From positions 1 to 24,671 of the forward strand of contig CAVVVS010000056.1 of the NCBI GenBank assembly GCA_963751355.1: a DNA stretch of 24,671 nucleotides, in the 5' to 3' direction. The notes under the pieces are model-generated. The model had not been told where the DNA came from and did no database searches. It saw only the letters and a program-made list of their open reading frames with translations. Source of the DNA: CAVVVS01 sp963751355. GTDB taxonomy: Bacteria; Bacteroidota; Ignavibacteria; Ignavibacteriales; Ignavibacteriaceae. Positions within the stretch are counted from its first letter, which is position 1, and each line of letters opens with the position of its first letter. Below, in pieces: positions 1 through 8,010 of the stretch. A program made the position numbers and the translations under genes.

Positions 1-65
1 TTGGCAAACCTGAAAACTGTGTCCTACTCTTATAATAAAATAAATTATAAAATATGGAGATTTCA

Positions 66-896
66 ATGATTAAAAAAATATTTTTGCCCTTGGAAAATTC
101 GCCTTATACAATGGCGGCACTAAATTATGCATGTTTTATTGCTGCACGTCAAAATGCCGTAGTAACAGGCGGAATTTTTATAGATATTGAAAAGGTGAAT
201 TCGTCTCTCGGCACTTTTGATAAGGATAATACAATTAACTGGCATAACGATTTACCTGATGAAATAATTTCTTTGGCAAAACCAACTGTTGAATATCTTA
301 TTCATATTTTCAAAGAAAGATGCGAAAGAAGAGGAGTGAGATTTTCCTTTGAGAATGAAATAGGAATGCCCGGTGCAGGAATTACCCGTCTTTCTAATTA
401 TTACGACATTGTAGTTACCGGATTAAAATCTGATTTCGGTTTAGTAAAAGGGAATAGTGGAAGTTCATTTTTACAAAACATCCTTATGGGATCTGCAACT
501 TCTATTTTGGCTGTCCCAAATTATTTTAGGGCCATTCATAACGTGGTTATTGCTTATGATTCCAGTATCTCTGCTTCAAGGGCGCTGCAAAGATTTGTGC
601 ATCTCGCTAATTTTTCCGATTTGAATATTCTTATTGTTACTTCTTCTAAAGATTCTTCATGGGCAGAAGATAATATTAAAAGAGCTAAAGATTATCTCCT
701 TTCCTACGGAGCAATAAATGTCAGTACGGATTATACTCAGTTAGATATTATGAAAGTTTTGAAGTCATCTTATTTTGATTCTTCTGATTTAATTGTTCTT
801 GGTGCTCATTCACAAAGCATAAAGGATATTTTTATCGGTAGTGTTACAAAAAAACTTATCGCGGAAGCTAATAAACCGTTGCTCATAGGTATTTAA
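66..896 (+). CDS. Tandem universal stress protein (UspA family)
   Basis: The protein has two alpha/beta universal-stress folds in one chain. Domain 1 covers about residues 1-150 and opens with the usual first beta strand (MIKKIFLPLENS) after the start. Domain 2 covers about 160-276 and ends in LGAHSQS...GSVTKK...KPLLIGI. Family members bind nucleotides or respond to stress and starvation in the cytoplasm. The G-x2-G-x9-G(S/T) ATP loop is only partly kept: in domain 2 the middle glycine is missing, so ATP binding is uncertain. An ATG lies 12 bases upstream at 54, but its own bases form the GGAGA (56-60) ribosome site for the ATG at 66, and the first strand starts right there, so 66 is preferred. 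The gene stands alone. It is recognised from fold pattern and motifs, and its specific role is unknown. Confidence 0.85.
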   Translation: MIKKIFLPLENSPYTMAALNYACFIAARQNAVVTGGIFIDIEKVNSSLGTFDKDNTINWHNDLPDEIISLAKPTVEYLIHIFKERCERRGVRFSFENEIGMPGAGITRLSNYYDIVVTGLKSDFGLVKGNSGSSFLQNILMGSATSILAVPNYFRAIHNVVIAYDSSISASRALQRFVHLANFSDLNILIVTSSKDSSWAEDNIKRAKDYLLSYGAINVSTDYTQLDIMKVLKSSYFDSSDLIVLGAHSQSIKDIFIGSVTKKLIAEANKPLLIGI

Positions 897-1243
897 ATTT
901 TTATTGTAGATGAGCCGGAACTTATAGATGATTCTTTGCATAAGAGATTAATTTTCTTCCTCCCAAAAAATTTATACATCAAACTTACAATAACACAAAA
1001 CCGTTTCGCATATTACGTGATACTGATAGTGAATGGTTTCTACTCAGCTAAAAAGCGTAATCTCATTTCACACTAAATTTTATTTAAAAACAAATATTCT
1101 TATAAAACTTTTAATAACAATATGATAAGCCTTTAGTTTGATTTTGGCACAACTGTTGAATAATAAAGACAGTTCTTTAATACACAAACTGAATGTTAAA
1201 GAAAAATGAAAAATAAAATTTTTATATAATAAGGAATACAAAA
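897..1243. other. Intergenic region with no gene seen
   Basis: This AT-rich spacer of about 350 bases lies between the stress protein and the beta-barrel gene. I see no long open frame, RNA gene or clear hairpin. The right end holds the ribosome site AAGGA (1231-1235), 8 bases before the ATG at 1244. The promoter of the barrel gene should lie here, but I cannot point to a convincing one. Confidence 0.6.
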
Positions 1244-1759
1244 ATGAAAAAATTAGTCACACTCTTCGCAGCAGTTTTAATGATGGCAGGAATGTCATTT
1301 GCACAGTACAATCATTCGATGGCAGTTGATGTTGCAGGCGAATTAAACTTTCCCATGAGCAGCTTATCTAACGGTGCTACAACTGGCTGGGCTACAACTG
1401 CGCGTTATGAATTTAATATGGGTGCAGGTTTCACCGGAATGGTGACTTCCGGCTACGGCGCTTTTGCCGAAAGTAATAACCTTACATATTCTTATGTCCC
1501 GTTAAATATTGGCACTAAACTTTACTTTGTTAGCGGATGGTACGGAATGGTAGAAACAGGTTTTCATTTTTATAATATCGATAACAGTACTCCCGGTATT
1601 GGTTCTGAAACAAAAACCGAATGGGGTTTTAGCATTGGCACCGGTTATGAAATTCCTTTAAGTCAATCGATCGGGTTAGACGTTTCTACAAAATACCAAT
1701 ATAACGTAGATGACTTAAGTTACTGGAATACTAGATTAGGTTTTATGTTCTACTTATAA
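1244..1759 (+). CDS. Small outer-membrane beta-barrel protein
   Basis: The product is 171 residues with a clear Sec signal peptide (KK start, hydrophobic stretch, cleavage after FA-Q near residue 20). The mature part alternates polar and hydrophobic or aromatic residues in short strands (for example TGWATTARYEFNMG, GTKLYFVSGWYGMVETG) and ends in aromatic-hydrophobic residues (FMFYL). This is the pattern of an 8-strand OmpX/OmpA-like outer-membrane barrel. The start is supported by AAGGA 8 bases upstream. A perfect GC-rich hairpin follows the stop, so the gene is probably monocistronic. The sequence shows no substrate or function. The family call rests on size and strand pattern only. Confidence 0.75.
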   Translation: MKKLVTLFAAVLMMAGMSFAQYNHSMAVDVAGELNFPMSSLSNGATTGWATTARYEFNMGAGFTGMVTSGYGAFAESNNLTYSYVPLNIGTKLYFVSGWYGMVETGFHFYNIDNSTPGIGSETKTEWGFSIGTGYEIPLSQSIGLDVSTKYQYNVDDLSYWNTRLGFMFYL

Positions 1760-1774
1760 GTTAAGTCATTATTT

Positions 1775-1808
1775 AAGAGCGGCGGAAATCGCCGCTCTTT
1801 ATTAATTT
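1775..1808 (+). terminator. Intrinsic terminator after the beta-barrel gene
   Basis: The stem AAGAGCGGCG (1775-1784) pairs perfectly with CGCCGCTCTT (1790-1799) over the 5-base loop GAAAT, and a T-rich tail follows. It sits 15 bases after the stop codon. Confidence 0.88.
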
Positions 1809-1886
1809 TAAATTAACTGTTTTACAACACCTACTTACTTTTTAAAAGACTTTATGAATTTATTCGATTTTATTTTAGGAGAAACA

Positions 1887-4436
1887 ATGAGCAAACAATT
1901 TGAATTACATAAACATAATCTAAACAGTTTTTTAGCAGTCAATACAGAAGGCTTCGAATCATTAGCAGAACTTGCTCTTGATTTACATTGTTCATGGAAC
2001 CATGCAGCCGACGAAATATGGAAACAAATAGATAATGATTTATGGAACCTGACTCACAACCCCTGGGGCATCTTGCAAACGGTTTCCCCTGAGCGCATTA
2101 AAAGTTTACTAAAAGATTCCGTATTTAATAAAAAAGTCAATGATCTTTTAAATGTGAAAAAACAAAAAGCGGAAAAACCAGCCTGGTTTCAGCGTACTTA
2201 TCCGAAAGCTCCTTTAAATGGCGTTGCTTATTTTAGCATGGAATTTATGTTGAATGAGGCACTGCCAATATACGCGGGCGGTCTAGGTAATGTTGCCGGC
2301 GATCAACTAAAAGCGGCGAGCGATCTCGGCGTTCCGGTTATTGGTATTGGGTTGTTATACCAGCAAGGTTATTTTCGTCAGGTAATTGATAAATACGGCG
2401 CGCAGCATGCTGTGTTCCCTTATAATCATCCCGGACAATTGCCTATAACGCCATTGCGCCAGACAAACGGTGAGTGGCTTCGTGTAAAAGTTGATCTGCC
2501 TGGCAATACAGTTTTGCTGAGGGCATGGCAGGTTAAAGTCGGCAGAGCAATTTTGTATTTGCTTGATAGTAACGATGTAGCCAACTCTCCAATTCACCGG
2601 GGTATTACCAGTGAATTATATGGCGGTGGACAGGAGATGCGTCTTCAACAGGAAATAATTCTTGGTATAGGCGGATGGAAATTACTTTCAGCTCTCGGTA
2701 TTCAACCCGAGGTTTGTCATCTAAATGAAGGTCATGCTGCTTTTGCAGTTCTAGAACGTGCGCATGATTTTATGGAAAAAACGCGCCAGCCTTTTAACGT
2801 TGCACTTACCGCTACACGAGCTGGTAATTTATTTACAACACATACTGCCGTTGCTGCTGGTTTCGATGTATTTCCTCCTTACCTTATAGAACAATATCTT
2901 GGCTCTTATGCAAAAAATAAACTCGGTATTAAACTTGAGGATTTGTTTGCTTTGGGAAGACAAGAATCTGCCGACTCATCAGAAAATTTTAATATGGCTT
3001 ATTTAGCTATACACGGAAGCGGCGCTGTTAATGGTGTCAGCCGGCTACATGGTAAAGTTAGCAGAAGAATTTTCACATCTTTATTTCCGCAATGGCCTGA
3101 AAATGAAGTGCCTGTTCAACACATTACAAACGGTGTTCACATGTCAAGCTGGGACTCTCAGCCAGCCGATGATTTATGGACGGAAGCATGTGGTAAAGAC
3201 CGCTGGCGCGGAACAATTGAAAAGCATGAAAATAATATTCGCCAAATATCAGATGAAAAGCTTTGGCATATGCGCAACTCTTCAAGCACAACTCTTATCC
3301 AGTTTGTTCGTGAACGGTTATTCAGGCAATTAAAAGCAACCGGTGAACCTGAGGAAAACCTGGGAAGCGTAAGTCGTTTTTTTGATCCGAACACATTAAC
3401 AATTGGATTTGCCCGCAGGTTTGCAACTTATAAAAGGCCAAACCTTCTTTTGCATGATCCGCAGCGGCTGCTTAGAATATTAACAAACCCTAAACGTCCT
3501 GTTCAGCTTATTATTGCGGGCAAAGCGCATCCGGCAGACAAAGCAGGCCAAGACTTGATTCAACAATGGATAAATTTCATCCACAATACCGAAGCAAGAA
3601 ATTACGTGATTTTCCTTTGCGATTATGATATGCAATTAACGGAACATTTGGTACAAGGTGTTGATGTTTGGTTAAATACTCCTCGTAGGCCATGGGAGGC
3701 TTGCGGAACAAGCGGTATGAAAGTGCTTGTAAACGGCGGAATTAATATTTCCGAATTAGATGGCTGGTGGGAAGAAGCTTACTCACCTGAAGTAGGATGG
3801 GCTTTAGGTGATGGTCTTGAACACGGTGACGATCCTAATGTTGATGCGGCTGAAGCTGAAGCTCTTTATAATTTACTTGAGAATGAAGTAATACCCGAAT
3901 TTTATACCCGTAATGAAAAAGGAATTCCGGCAGCATGGGTTGCGCGTATGCGTGAAAGCATGGCGCGCTTAACTCCCAAATTTTCGGCTAACCGCGCAGT
4001 GCGCGACTACACAGAACAACATTATGTACCGGCTGCGACTGCCTATAATTTGCGTTCTGAAAATAATGGTAAAGCGGCAGAGGAAATTATTGAGTGGAAA
4101 AATAACCTTAATCAAAAATGGTCTGCTCTTCGTTTTATTGCGTTGAAGATTGTAACTACTAAGAAGCAACATAATTTTGAAGTACAAGTGTATCTTGATG
4201 ATCTTAACCGCAATGATGTAAAAGTTGAGCTTTATGCCGACAAAGTAAATGGATTTAATTTGGCTCGTACCGAAATGAAATATCAAAGTAAATTAACAGG
4301 CGCTATAAATATTCATGTTTTTAGTGCTTCGGTTCCAGCTGATCGTCCGGCAGAAGATTACACTCCAAGAATAATTCCGTATTTTTCGGGTGTAGATGTT
4401 CCATTAGAAGTCTCTCATATACTTTGGCAGAAATAA
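1887..4436 (+). CDS. glgP: Alpha-glucan (glycogen/maltodextrin) phosphorylase
   Basis: This PLP enzyme splits terminal alpha-1,4 glucose units from glycogen or maltodextrins with phosphate, giving glucose-1-phosphate in the cytoplasm. An N-terminal DUF3417-like region (W...H.AD.IW..ID..LW) comes first. Then follow the GT35 core motifs: AYFSMEF, IYAGGLGNVAGDQLKAASDLG, HLNEGHAAF, QHITNGVH, FARRFATYKR, and WEACGTSGMK, whose Lys612 is the expected PLP lysine. At 849 residues it fits the bacterial phosphorylase branch with DUF3417 (TIGR02094-like) rather than the E. coli MalP branch. An in-frame ATG at 1854 gives 11 more residues, but AGGAG at 1877-1881 is spaced correctly for 1887, so 1887 is preferred. 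It is followed by its own terminator. No other glycogen genes are adjacent. Confidence 0.95.
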   Translation: MSKQFELHKHNLNSFLAVNTEGFESLAELALDLHCSWNHAADEIWKQIDNDLWNLTHNPWGILQTVSPERIKSLLKDSVFNKKVNDLLNVKKQKAEKPAWFQRTYPKAPLNGVAYFSMEFMLNEALPIYAGGLGNVAGDQLKAASDLGVPVIGIGLLYQQGYFRQVIDKYGAQHAVFPYNHPGQLPITPLRQTNGEWLRVKVDLPGNTVLLRAWQVKVGRAILYLLDSNDVANSPIHRGITSELYGGGQEMRLQQEIILGIGGWKLLSALGIQPEVCHLNEGHAAFAVLERAHDFMEKTRQPFNVALTATRAGNLFTTHTAVAAGFDVFPPYLIEQYLGSYAKNKLGIKLEDLFALGRQESADSSENFNMAYLAIHGSGAVNGVSRLHGKVSRRIFTSLFPQWPENEVPVQHITNGVHMSSWDSQPADDLWTEACGKDRWRGTIEKHENNIRQISDEKLWHMRNSSSTTLIQFVRERLFRQLKATGEPEENLGSVSRFFDPNTLTIGFARRFATYKRPNLLLHDPQRLLRILTNPKRPVQLIIAGKAHPADKAGQDLIQQWINFIHNTEARNYVIFLCDYDMQLTEHLVQGVDVWLNTPRRPWEACGTSGMKVLVNGGINISELDGWWEEAYSPEVGWALGDGLEHGDDPNVDAAEAEALYNLLENEVIPEFYTRNEKGIPAAWVARMRESMARLTPKFSANRAVRDYTEQHYVPAATAYNLRSENNGKAAEEIIEWKNNLNQKWSALRFIALKIVTTKKQHNFEVQVYLDDLNRNDVKVELYADKVNGFNLARTEMKYQSKLTGAINIHVFSASVPADRPAEDYTPRIIPYFSGVDVPLEVSHILWQK

Positions 4437-4442
4437 AGTAAA

Positions 4443-4477
4443 TCCCGCACTAATAATTTTAGTGCGGGAATTTTTAT
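4443..4477 (+). terminator. Intrinsic terminator after glgP
   Basis: TCCCGCACTAA (4443-4453) pairs perfectly with TTAGTGCGGGA (4459-4469) over a 5-base loop, followed by ATTTTTATT. It lies 6 bases after the glgP stop and before the convergent oligopeptidase gene. Confidence 0.9.
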
Positions 4478-4511
4478 TCCCTTGTTAAAAATTGAAGCTA
4501 TGCAAAAGGCA

Positions 4512-4587
4512 ACATAACCTGCGACACAACACGAACGATGGAGCGGGGCACCTGCTTCGGCAGCCAAAGGCAAGACGGATGGGTAAT
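4512..4587 (-). repeat. attC-like imperfect palindrome, copy B
   Basis: Read on the minus strand, this GC-richer block begins ATTACCCATC (4587-4578) and ends TCGCAGGTTATGT (4524-4512), 37 bases after the stop of the oligopeptidase gene. Its two ends are imperfect inverted repeats of each other, extending outward as GCAA...TTGC. The same two ends occur at 11541-11654 with a different centre. Conserved inverted ends around a variable middle, placed behind a stop codon, is the pattern of integron attC sites; the R' box would be GTTATGT, a poor fit to GTTRRRY. It could instead be the terminal repeat of an element or a folded non-coding sequence. Confidence 0.35.
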
Positions 4588-4624
4588 TTGCAACTTCGTT
4601 TGGCTTTTATTCTCTGTCTTTCCC

Positions 4625-6064
4625 TTATTGCTTAATACCTAACTGATCCATTATAAATGCAAGCCTGTATGATCTTTGGCGAATCTCGGTATAACGGTCT
4701 GAAGAACTTAAATGCCCGCTTGACAGGTCGCATTGTAGTAGAACTACATTGTTATCGGTCTTCAATGCTCTCAATTTCGCGACCCATTTTGCCGGTTCCC
4801 AGAAGAAAACCCGGGAATCATTTAATCCGCAGGTTGTAAATATCGTAGGGTGATCCTGGTTGATCACGTTGTCATATGGCGAATATGATTTCATATAATA
4901 GTAAAACTCGTTATCTTCAGGATTACCTATATGCGTATGCTCAAGCATTGTTCCGGGCAATGATTTATCAAACATGTCATTCAAAACATCTACCCATGCA
5001 ACTCTCGCGAGTACTGCTTTAAATAGACGGGGACGCATATTGATCACCGCTCTTATCAATAAACCGCCTGCGCTTCCCCCTTCAATTGCGAACTTTTTAC
5101 TGCGCGTATATTTCTCATTTATTAAATACTCGCCGCAAGCTATAAAATCGTAAAAGCTGTTTTTCTTATTCAACATTTTCCCCTGATTGTACCATTCCTG
5201 TCCAAGGTAGCCACCTCCCCTAATGTGAGCAATCACCCAGATAAAACCCCGGTCAAGCAGGCTGATCCTGTCGGAGGAAAAATAGGGATCGATTGTAGCG
5301 CCATATGCGCTGTAACCATACATCAGTGTAGGATTATTTCCATCGCGCACGAGGCCTTTTTTGTAAACCAGGGTAATGGGTATCTTTGTGCCGTCATAAC
5401 TCCTGGCAAAAATTCTTTCGGTCTTGTAATCATCTTTATTATACCCGCCGGGGATCTCCTGCGTTTTAACAATTTTGCTTGTCCTGTTTTTGAGATTATA
5501 ATCAAAAATAGTTTGAGGAGTTGTTAATGAAAGATATGAGTATCGGTATGTTTTACTGTTGTAGTCTGTATTTAAGGTCTCGAATACCATATAACTCGGT
5601 TCATCAAAATTGATATAGTGGGTATCGCCATTACCCGTATCAAGGATTTGAATTTTCGCCAATCCATCCTCGCGGGGTTTGAGAACCGCATAACCTTTGA
5701 AAAATTCAACATTTTCAATCAACACATTATCCCGACGCGGAACTAAAACTTTTTTGTTTGCCATTACCGGATTGGATACCGGAAGCGTGAAGACTTCGTA
5801 GTTGTTTCCAACCTCATTGCTTCTTATTGCGAATTTATCTTCAAAATGACCGGCAAAATATTTAACACCATCCTTACGAGAGATGAGAAGCTTGAATTCA
5901 GACCCGGGTGCTTCGGAATTAATATATCTTATTTCCCTGGTATCGTTAGTGGCCGATAGAGCAAAAATATATTTTTGATCTTTACTTTTATACAGGAATA
6001 AGTCAAATGCTTTGTCATTTTCATGATATAGTAATTCATCATTAGACAAATTTGTACCGAGCAC
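4625..6064 (-). CDS. ptrB: Oligopeptidase B-like S9A serine peptidase, N-terminally truncated
   Basis: This frame encodes the last 479 residues of a prolyl-oligopeptidase-family enzyme, which cuts short peptides. It holds the later part of the beta-propeller and the whole alpha/beta-hydrolase domain. Catalytic residues are present: Ser331 in EGGSAGGLL, Asp in GLNDSRVFFWEPAKW and His in SSGHLSS. Flanking motifs such as MYGYSAYGA, IRGGGYLGQEWY and MKSYSPYDNV match oligopeptidase B closely. The family is normally about 680-720 residues, so about 200 are missing. The nominal start is a GTG inside the propeller (RHVLGT), not a real initiation site, because the homologous reading continues upstream with frame changes (see 6065-6331). 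The gene is probably inactive, or broken by a sequencing error. A propeller-less catalytic fragment would lose the size gate on substrates. Confidence 0.85.
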   Translation of the reverse strand: MLGTNLSNDELLYHENDKAFDLFLYKSKDQKYIFALSATNDTREIRYINSEAPGSEFKLLISRKDGVKYFAGHFEDKFAIRSNEVGNNYEVFTLPVSNPVMANKKVLVPRRDNVLIENVEFFKGYAVLKPREDGLAKIQILDTGNGDTHYINFDEPSYMVFETLNTDYNSKTYRYSYLSLTTPQTIFDYNLKNRTSKIVKTQEIPGGYNKDDYKTERIFARSYDGTKIPITLVYKKGLVRDGNNPTLMYGYSAYGATIDPYFSSDRISLLDRGFIWVIAHIRGGGYLGQEWYNQGKMLNKKNSFYDFIACGEYLINEKYTRSKKFAIEGGSAGGLLIRAVINMRPRLFKAVLARVAWVDVLNDMFDKSLPGTMLEHTHIGNPEDNEFYYYMKSYSPYDNVINQDHPTIFTTCGLNDSRVFFWEPAKWVAKLRALKTDNNVVLLQCDLSSGHLSSSDRYTEIRQRSYRLAFIMDQLGIKQ

Positions 6065-6331
6065 ATGACGATATATCTTATACGGCCTGTTAGCGTCATC
6101 CCTGGTTGTATAAAGAATAATACTATTATGGACCTTGATGTTTATTAAATTATATTCACCTGGAAAATTCGCGATATGTTTTTCGCGCGTAATGTGTCGT
6201 CATAAAGCCTGTATAAGTAGCTGGATTATTAAATTGGTCGGTAAATTCACTAATATAATTACCCGGAGAATATGCAATGTCGCGCCTGCGAAATATTCTT
6301 TTGTAATAATTGCCCGGGGATCATAATTCAA
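6065..6331 (-). pseudogene. Frameshifted upstream part of the oligopeptidase B gene
   Basis: Reading the minus strand upstream of the truncated peptidase, the same frame continues through REKHIANFPGEYNLI...SIILYTTRDDANRPYKIYRH, a propeller segment, and then meets TGA. A neighbouring frame carries AYSPGNYISEFTDQFNNP, and a third carries NYDPRAIITKEYFAGA. In order they match the family pattern EYF..G...SPDN..A...D. That makes at least two frame changes within 270 bases. Upstream of about 6331 I could not follow any family sequence, so the N-terminal helical part seems to be lost. This could be true decay or assembly error, but the missing N-terminus favours decay. Confidence 0.6.
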
Positions 6332-6875
6332 TCATAATCATTAAATGCTGTATATAACTTTATGAGCGTTTATTATTTAGACTATTATTTAAAAAAATGG
6401 TTGTGCCGCGCAGCTAATTATTATTACACATACTTTAAGTAATATTTAGTCAGTCTTCTATAAGCCCATCTGCGAAAGCTGACTTTTAATTTTTAATACC
6501 AACAATAATATGTAAGGAATTATTTTAGCGCAAAGTGTTGAATTACTAATCACATTACACTTACACCAACCGTTATGAGGGAAAGTTTGTCCGGGTTGAC
6601 ACTAAGTATCTCACGCATTTTTTGCTCATCCTTTTAATTGACCTTTTATCCGTATACCCTTTGTTAACTCAATTAAAAGGCCTTTGTTATACCTTATAAT
6701 TAAAACAGGATGAAAACACAAATTGTTCAAATTACTTATTTGTAAACAAACAATTAAAAGCAACCAGGCAGTATTATTGGTTCTGGTTACCATAACATCA
6801 GTTACATCAATGGTAATGTTTTCCTGCTCTTCTTGATTTCTTTTACGTCTTTGAATCAAAAAAGGGGAATAAATT
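6332..6875. other. Intergenic region before the first serine hydrolase
   Basis: This is about 540 AT-rich bases without a convincing gene; open frames here are short shadows. It holds a perfect 12-base inverted repeat (6630-6680, listed separately) and a smaller 7-base one, TTACCAT (6787-6793) with ATGGTAA (6810-6816). The ribosome site AGGGGA (6863-6868) lies 7 bases before the ATG at 6876. The promoter was not identified. Confidence 0.5.
6630..6680. repeat. Perfect 12-bp inverted repeat
   Basis: CCTTTTAATTGA (6630-6641) and TCAATTAAAAGG (6669-6680) are perfect reverse complements separated by 27 bases. No T-run follows on either strand, so it is not a typical intrinsic terminator. It lies between a minus-strand decayed gene and a plus-strand gene, where an operator or an RNA stem in a leader is possible. 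Confidence 0.5.
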
Positions 6876-7940
6876 ATGGAAAAAATAAATTCGGTTATTG
6901 TGATATTTGTTGTTTTACTTATTGCTGCCAATGGTTTATTCGCACAACAGGAAAAATTAACATCCACAGGTTTTCAAGATGATATAGAGAAATTAATGCT
7001 TGAAAAAAATATTCCGGCTTTAGGAATAGGAATAATTAAAGATGGAGAACTGCGTCAGATTATGGTATTTGGGGAGCTTAAAAAAGACACTCCTGCTCCT
7101 TATAATGCAATCTTTAATATAGCTTCCTTAACGAAGCCCATTTCAGCATTATTGACACTTACATTGGTTAGTAATGGCGATTGGAATTTAGATGAACCTC
7201 TTTATAATTACTGGGTTGACCCGGATATAAAAGATAGCCCTTATCTTAAAATTCTTACTACACGTCATGTATTAACGCACCAAACCGGATTTGATAATTG
7301 GAGGTGGATGAATAAATCAAAGAAATTAACTTTTAATTTTAAACCCGGAACGCAATGTAGTTACTCCGGTGAAGGTTTTGAATATCTCAGACTTGCTATA
7401 GAACAAAAGTTTAACAAACCCTTTGAAGAACTTGCAGATTCAATTCTATTTAAGCCTTACGGGATGAATGATACGAGATTTCTATGGGATGAAGACTTTC
7501 ACAAATTGCGGTACGCTGAAGAACACAGTAAAGAGGGTGAACCTTATAATTATAAGAAAAGAACGACAAATGCTCTTGCTTCAGATAGAGTTCTTACGAC
7601 AATCGAAGATTATGGATTATTCGCAGTTAATGTAATGAAAAAAACAGGATTAACAGAAGAAGTATATAATGATATGATTAGACCACAAGCAATAGTTAGA
7701 GAGAATGTTTCTTATGGATTATGCTGGTATATGAAACAAAATTACTACCAGGGTGAATCTGCATTAACACATACCGGTTATGATCCTGGAGCTTGTACAA
7801 AAGTTGTGCTTTTACCAGAATCTAAACGTGGTATCATTGTGTTTGCAAATGGAGATAATGGCCATGATATAATGAAAAGAGTTGAATCCGAATTTTTTGG
7901 AGATTTTGATGAACATTTAACTCCTGTAAAAACAAACTAA
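6876..7940 (+). CDS. Exported serine hydrolase, beta-lactamase/PBP-like (class C fold)
   Basis: The product is 354 residues with a signal peptide ending near LFAQ (residue 24), so it acts outside the inner membrane. It belongs to the large family related to class C beta-lactamases, DD-peptidases and esterases (Pfam Beta-lactamase). The active-site motifs are Ser84-L-T-Lys87 in NIASLTKP, Tyr163 in SYSGEGFEY (Tyr-Ser-Gly in place of the usual Tyr-x-Asn), and His299-T-G. HVLTHQTGFDNW is the typical helix before the second motif. The start is backed by AGGGGA 7 bases upstream. A homologous gene begins 70 bases downstream in the same direction, so the two probably share a transcript. Substrate cannot be told: beta-lactam, D-amino-acid peptide or ester are all possible. 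Confidence 0.88.
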   Translation: MEKINSVIVIFVVLLIAANGLFAQQEKLTSTGFQDDIEKLMLEKNIPALGIGIIKDGELRQIMVFGELKKDTPAPYNAIFNIASLTKPISALLTLTLVSNGDWNLDEPLYNYWVDPDIKDSPYLKILTTRHVLTHQTGFDNWRWMNKSKKLTFNFKPGTQCSYSGEGFEYLRLAIEQKFNKPFEELADSILFKPYGMNDTRFLWDEDFHKLRYAEEHSKEGEPYNYKKRTTNALASDRVLTTIEDYGLFAVNVMKKTGLTEEVYNDMIRPQAIVRENVSYGLCWYMKQNYYQGESALTHTGYDPGACTKVVLLPESKRGIIVFANGDNGHDIMKRVESEFFGDFDEHLTPVKTN

Positions 7941-8010
7941 TTAGATACAACAAGCGATAGAGCACGATGTTAGATTGGAAATAATAAATCACTAAATCAA
8001 AGAGGCATAT

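Noticed and set aside
1..53. TATAAT at 31-36 as a promoter for the stress-protein gene
   Set aside because: There is no -35 or -33 element at a usable spacing, and an AT-rich hexamer alone is weak evidence in this genome.
371..390. ATTACCCGTC inside the stress-protein gene, identical to one end of copy A
   Set aside because: It is explained by coding for Ile-Thr-Arg, and no partner end lies nearby.
3031..3333. Second-frame open reading within glgP
   Set aside because: It is a shadow of a strongly recognised phosphorylase gene; composition and position offer no support.
6626..6967. Minus-strand open frame of 113 codons
   Set aside because: It overlaps the start and signal peptide of the plus-strand serine hydrolase, has no family features and is low-complexity hydrophobic reading.
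7941..8010. Short attC-like look between the two serine hydrolases (ATACAAC ... GTTAGAT)
   Set aside because: GTTAGAT fits an R' box, but the whole unit is only about 30 bases and lacks the arms of an attC site.
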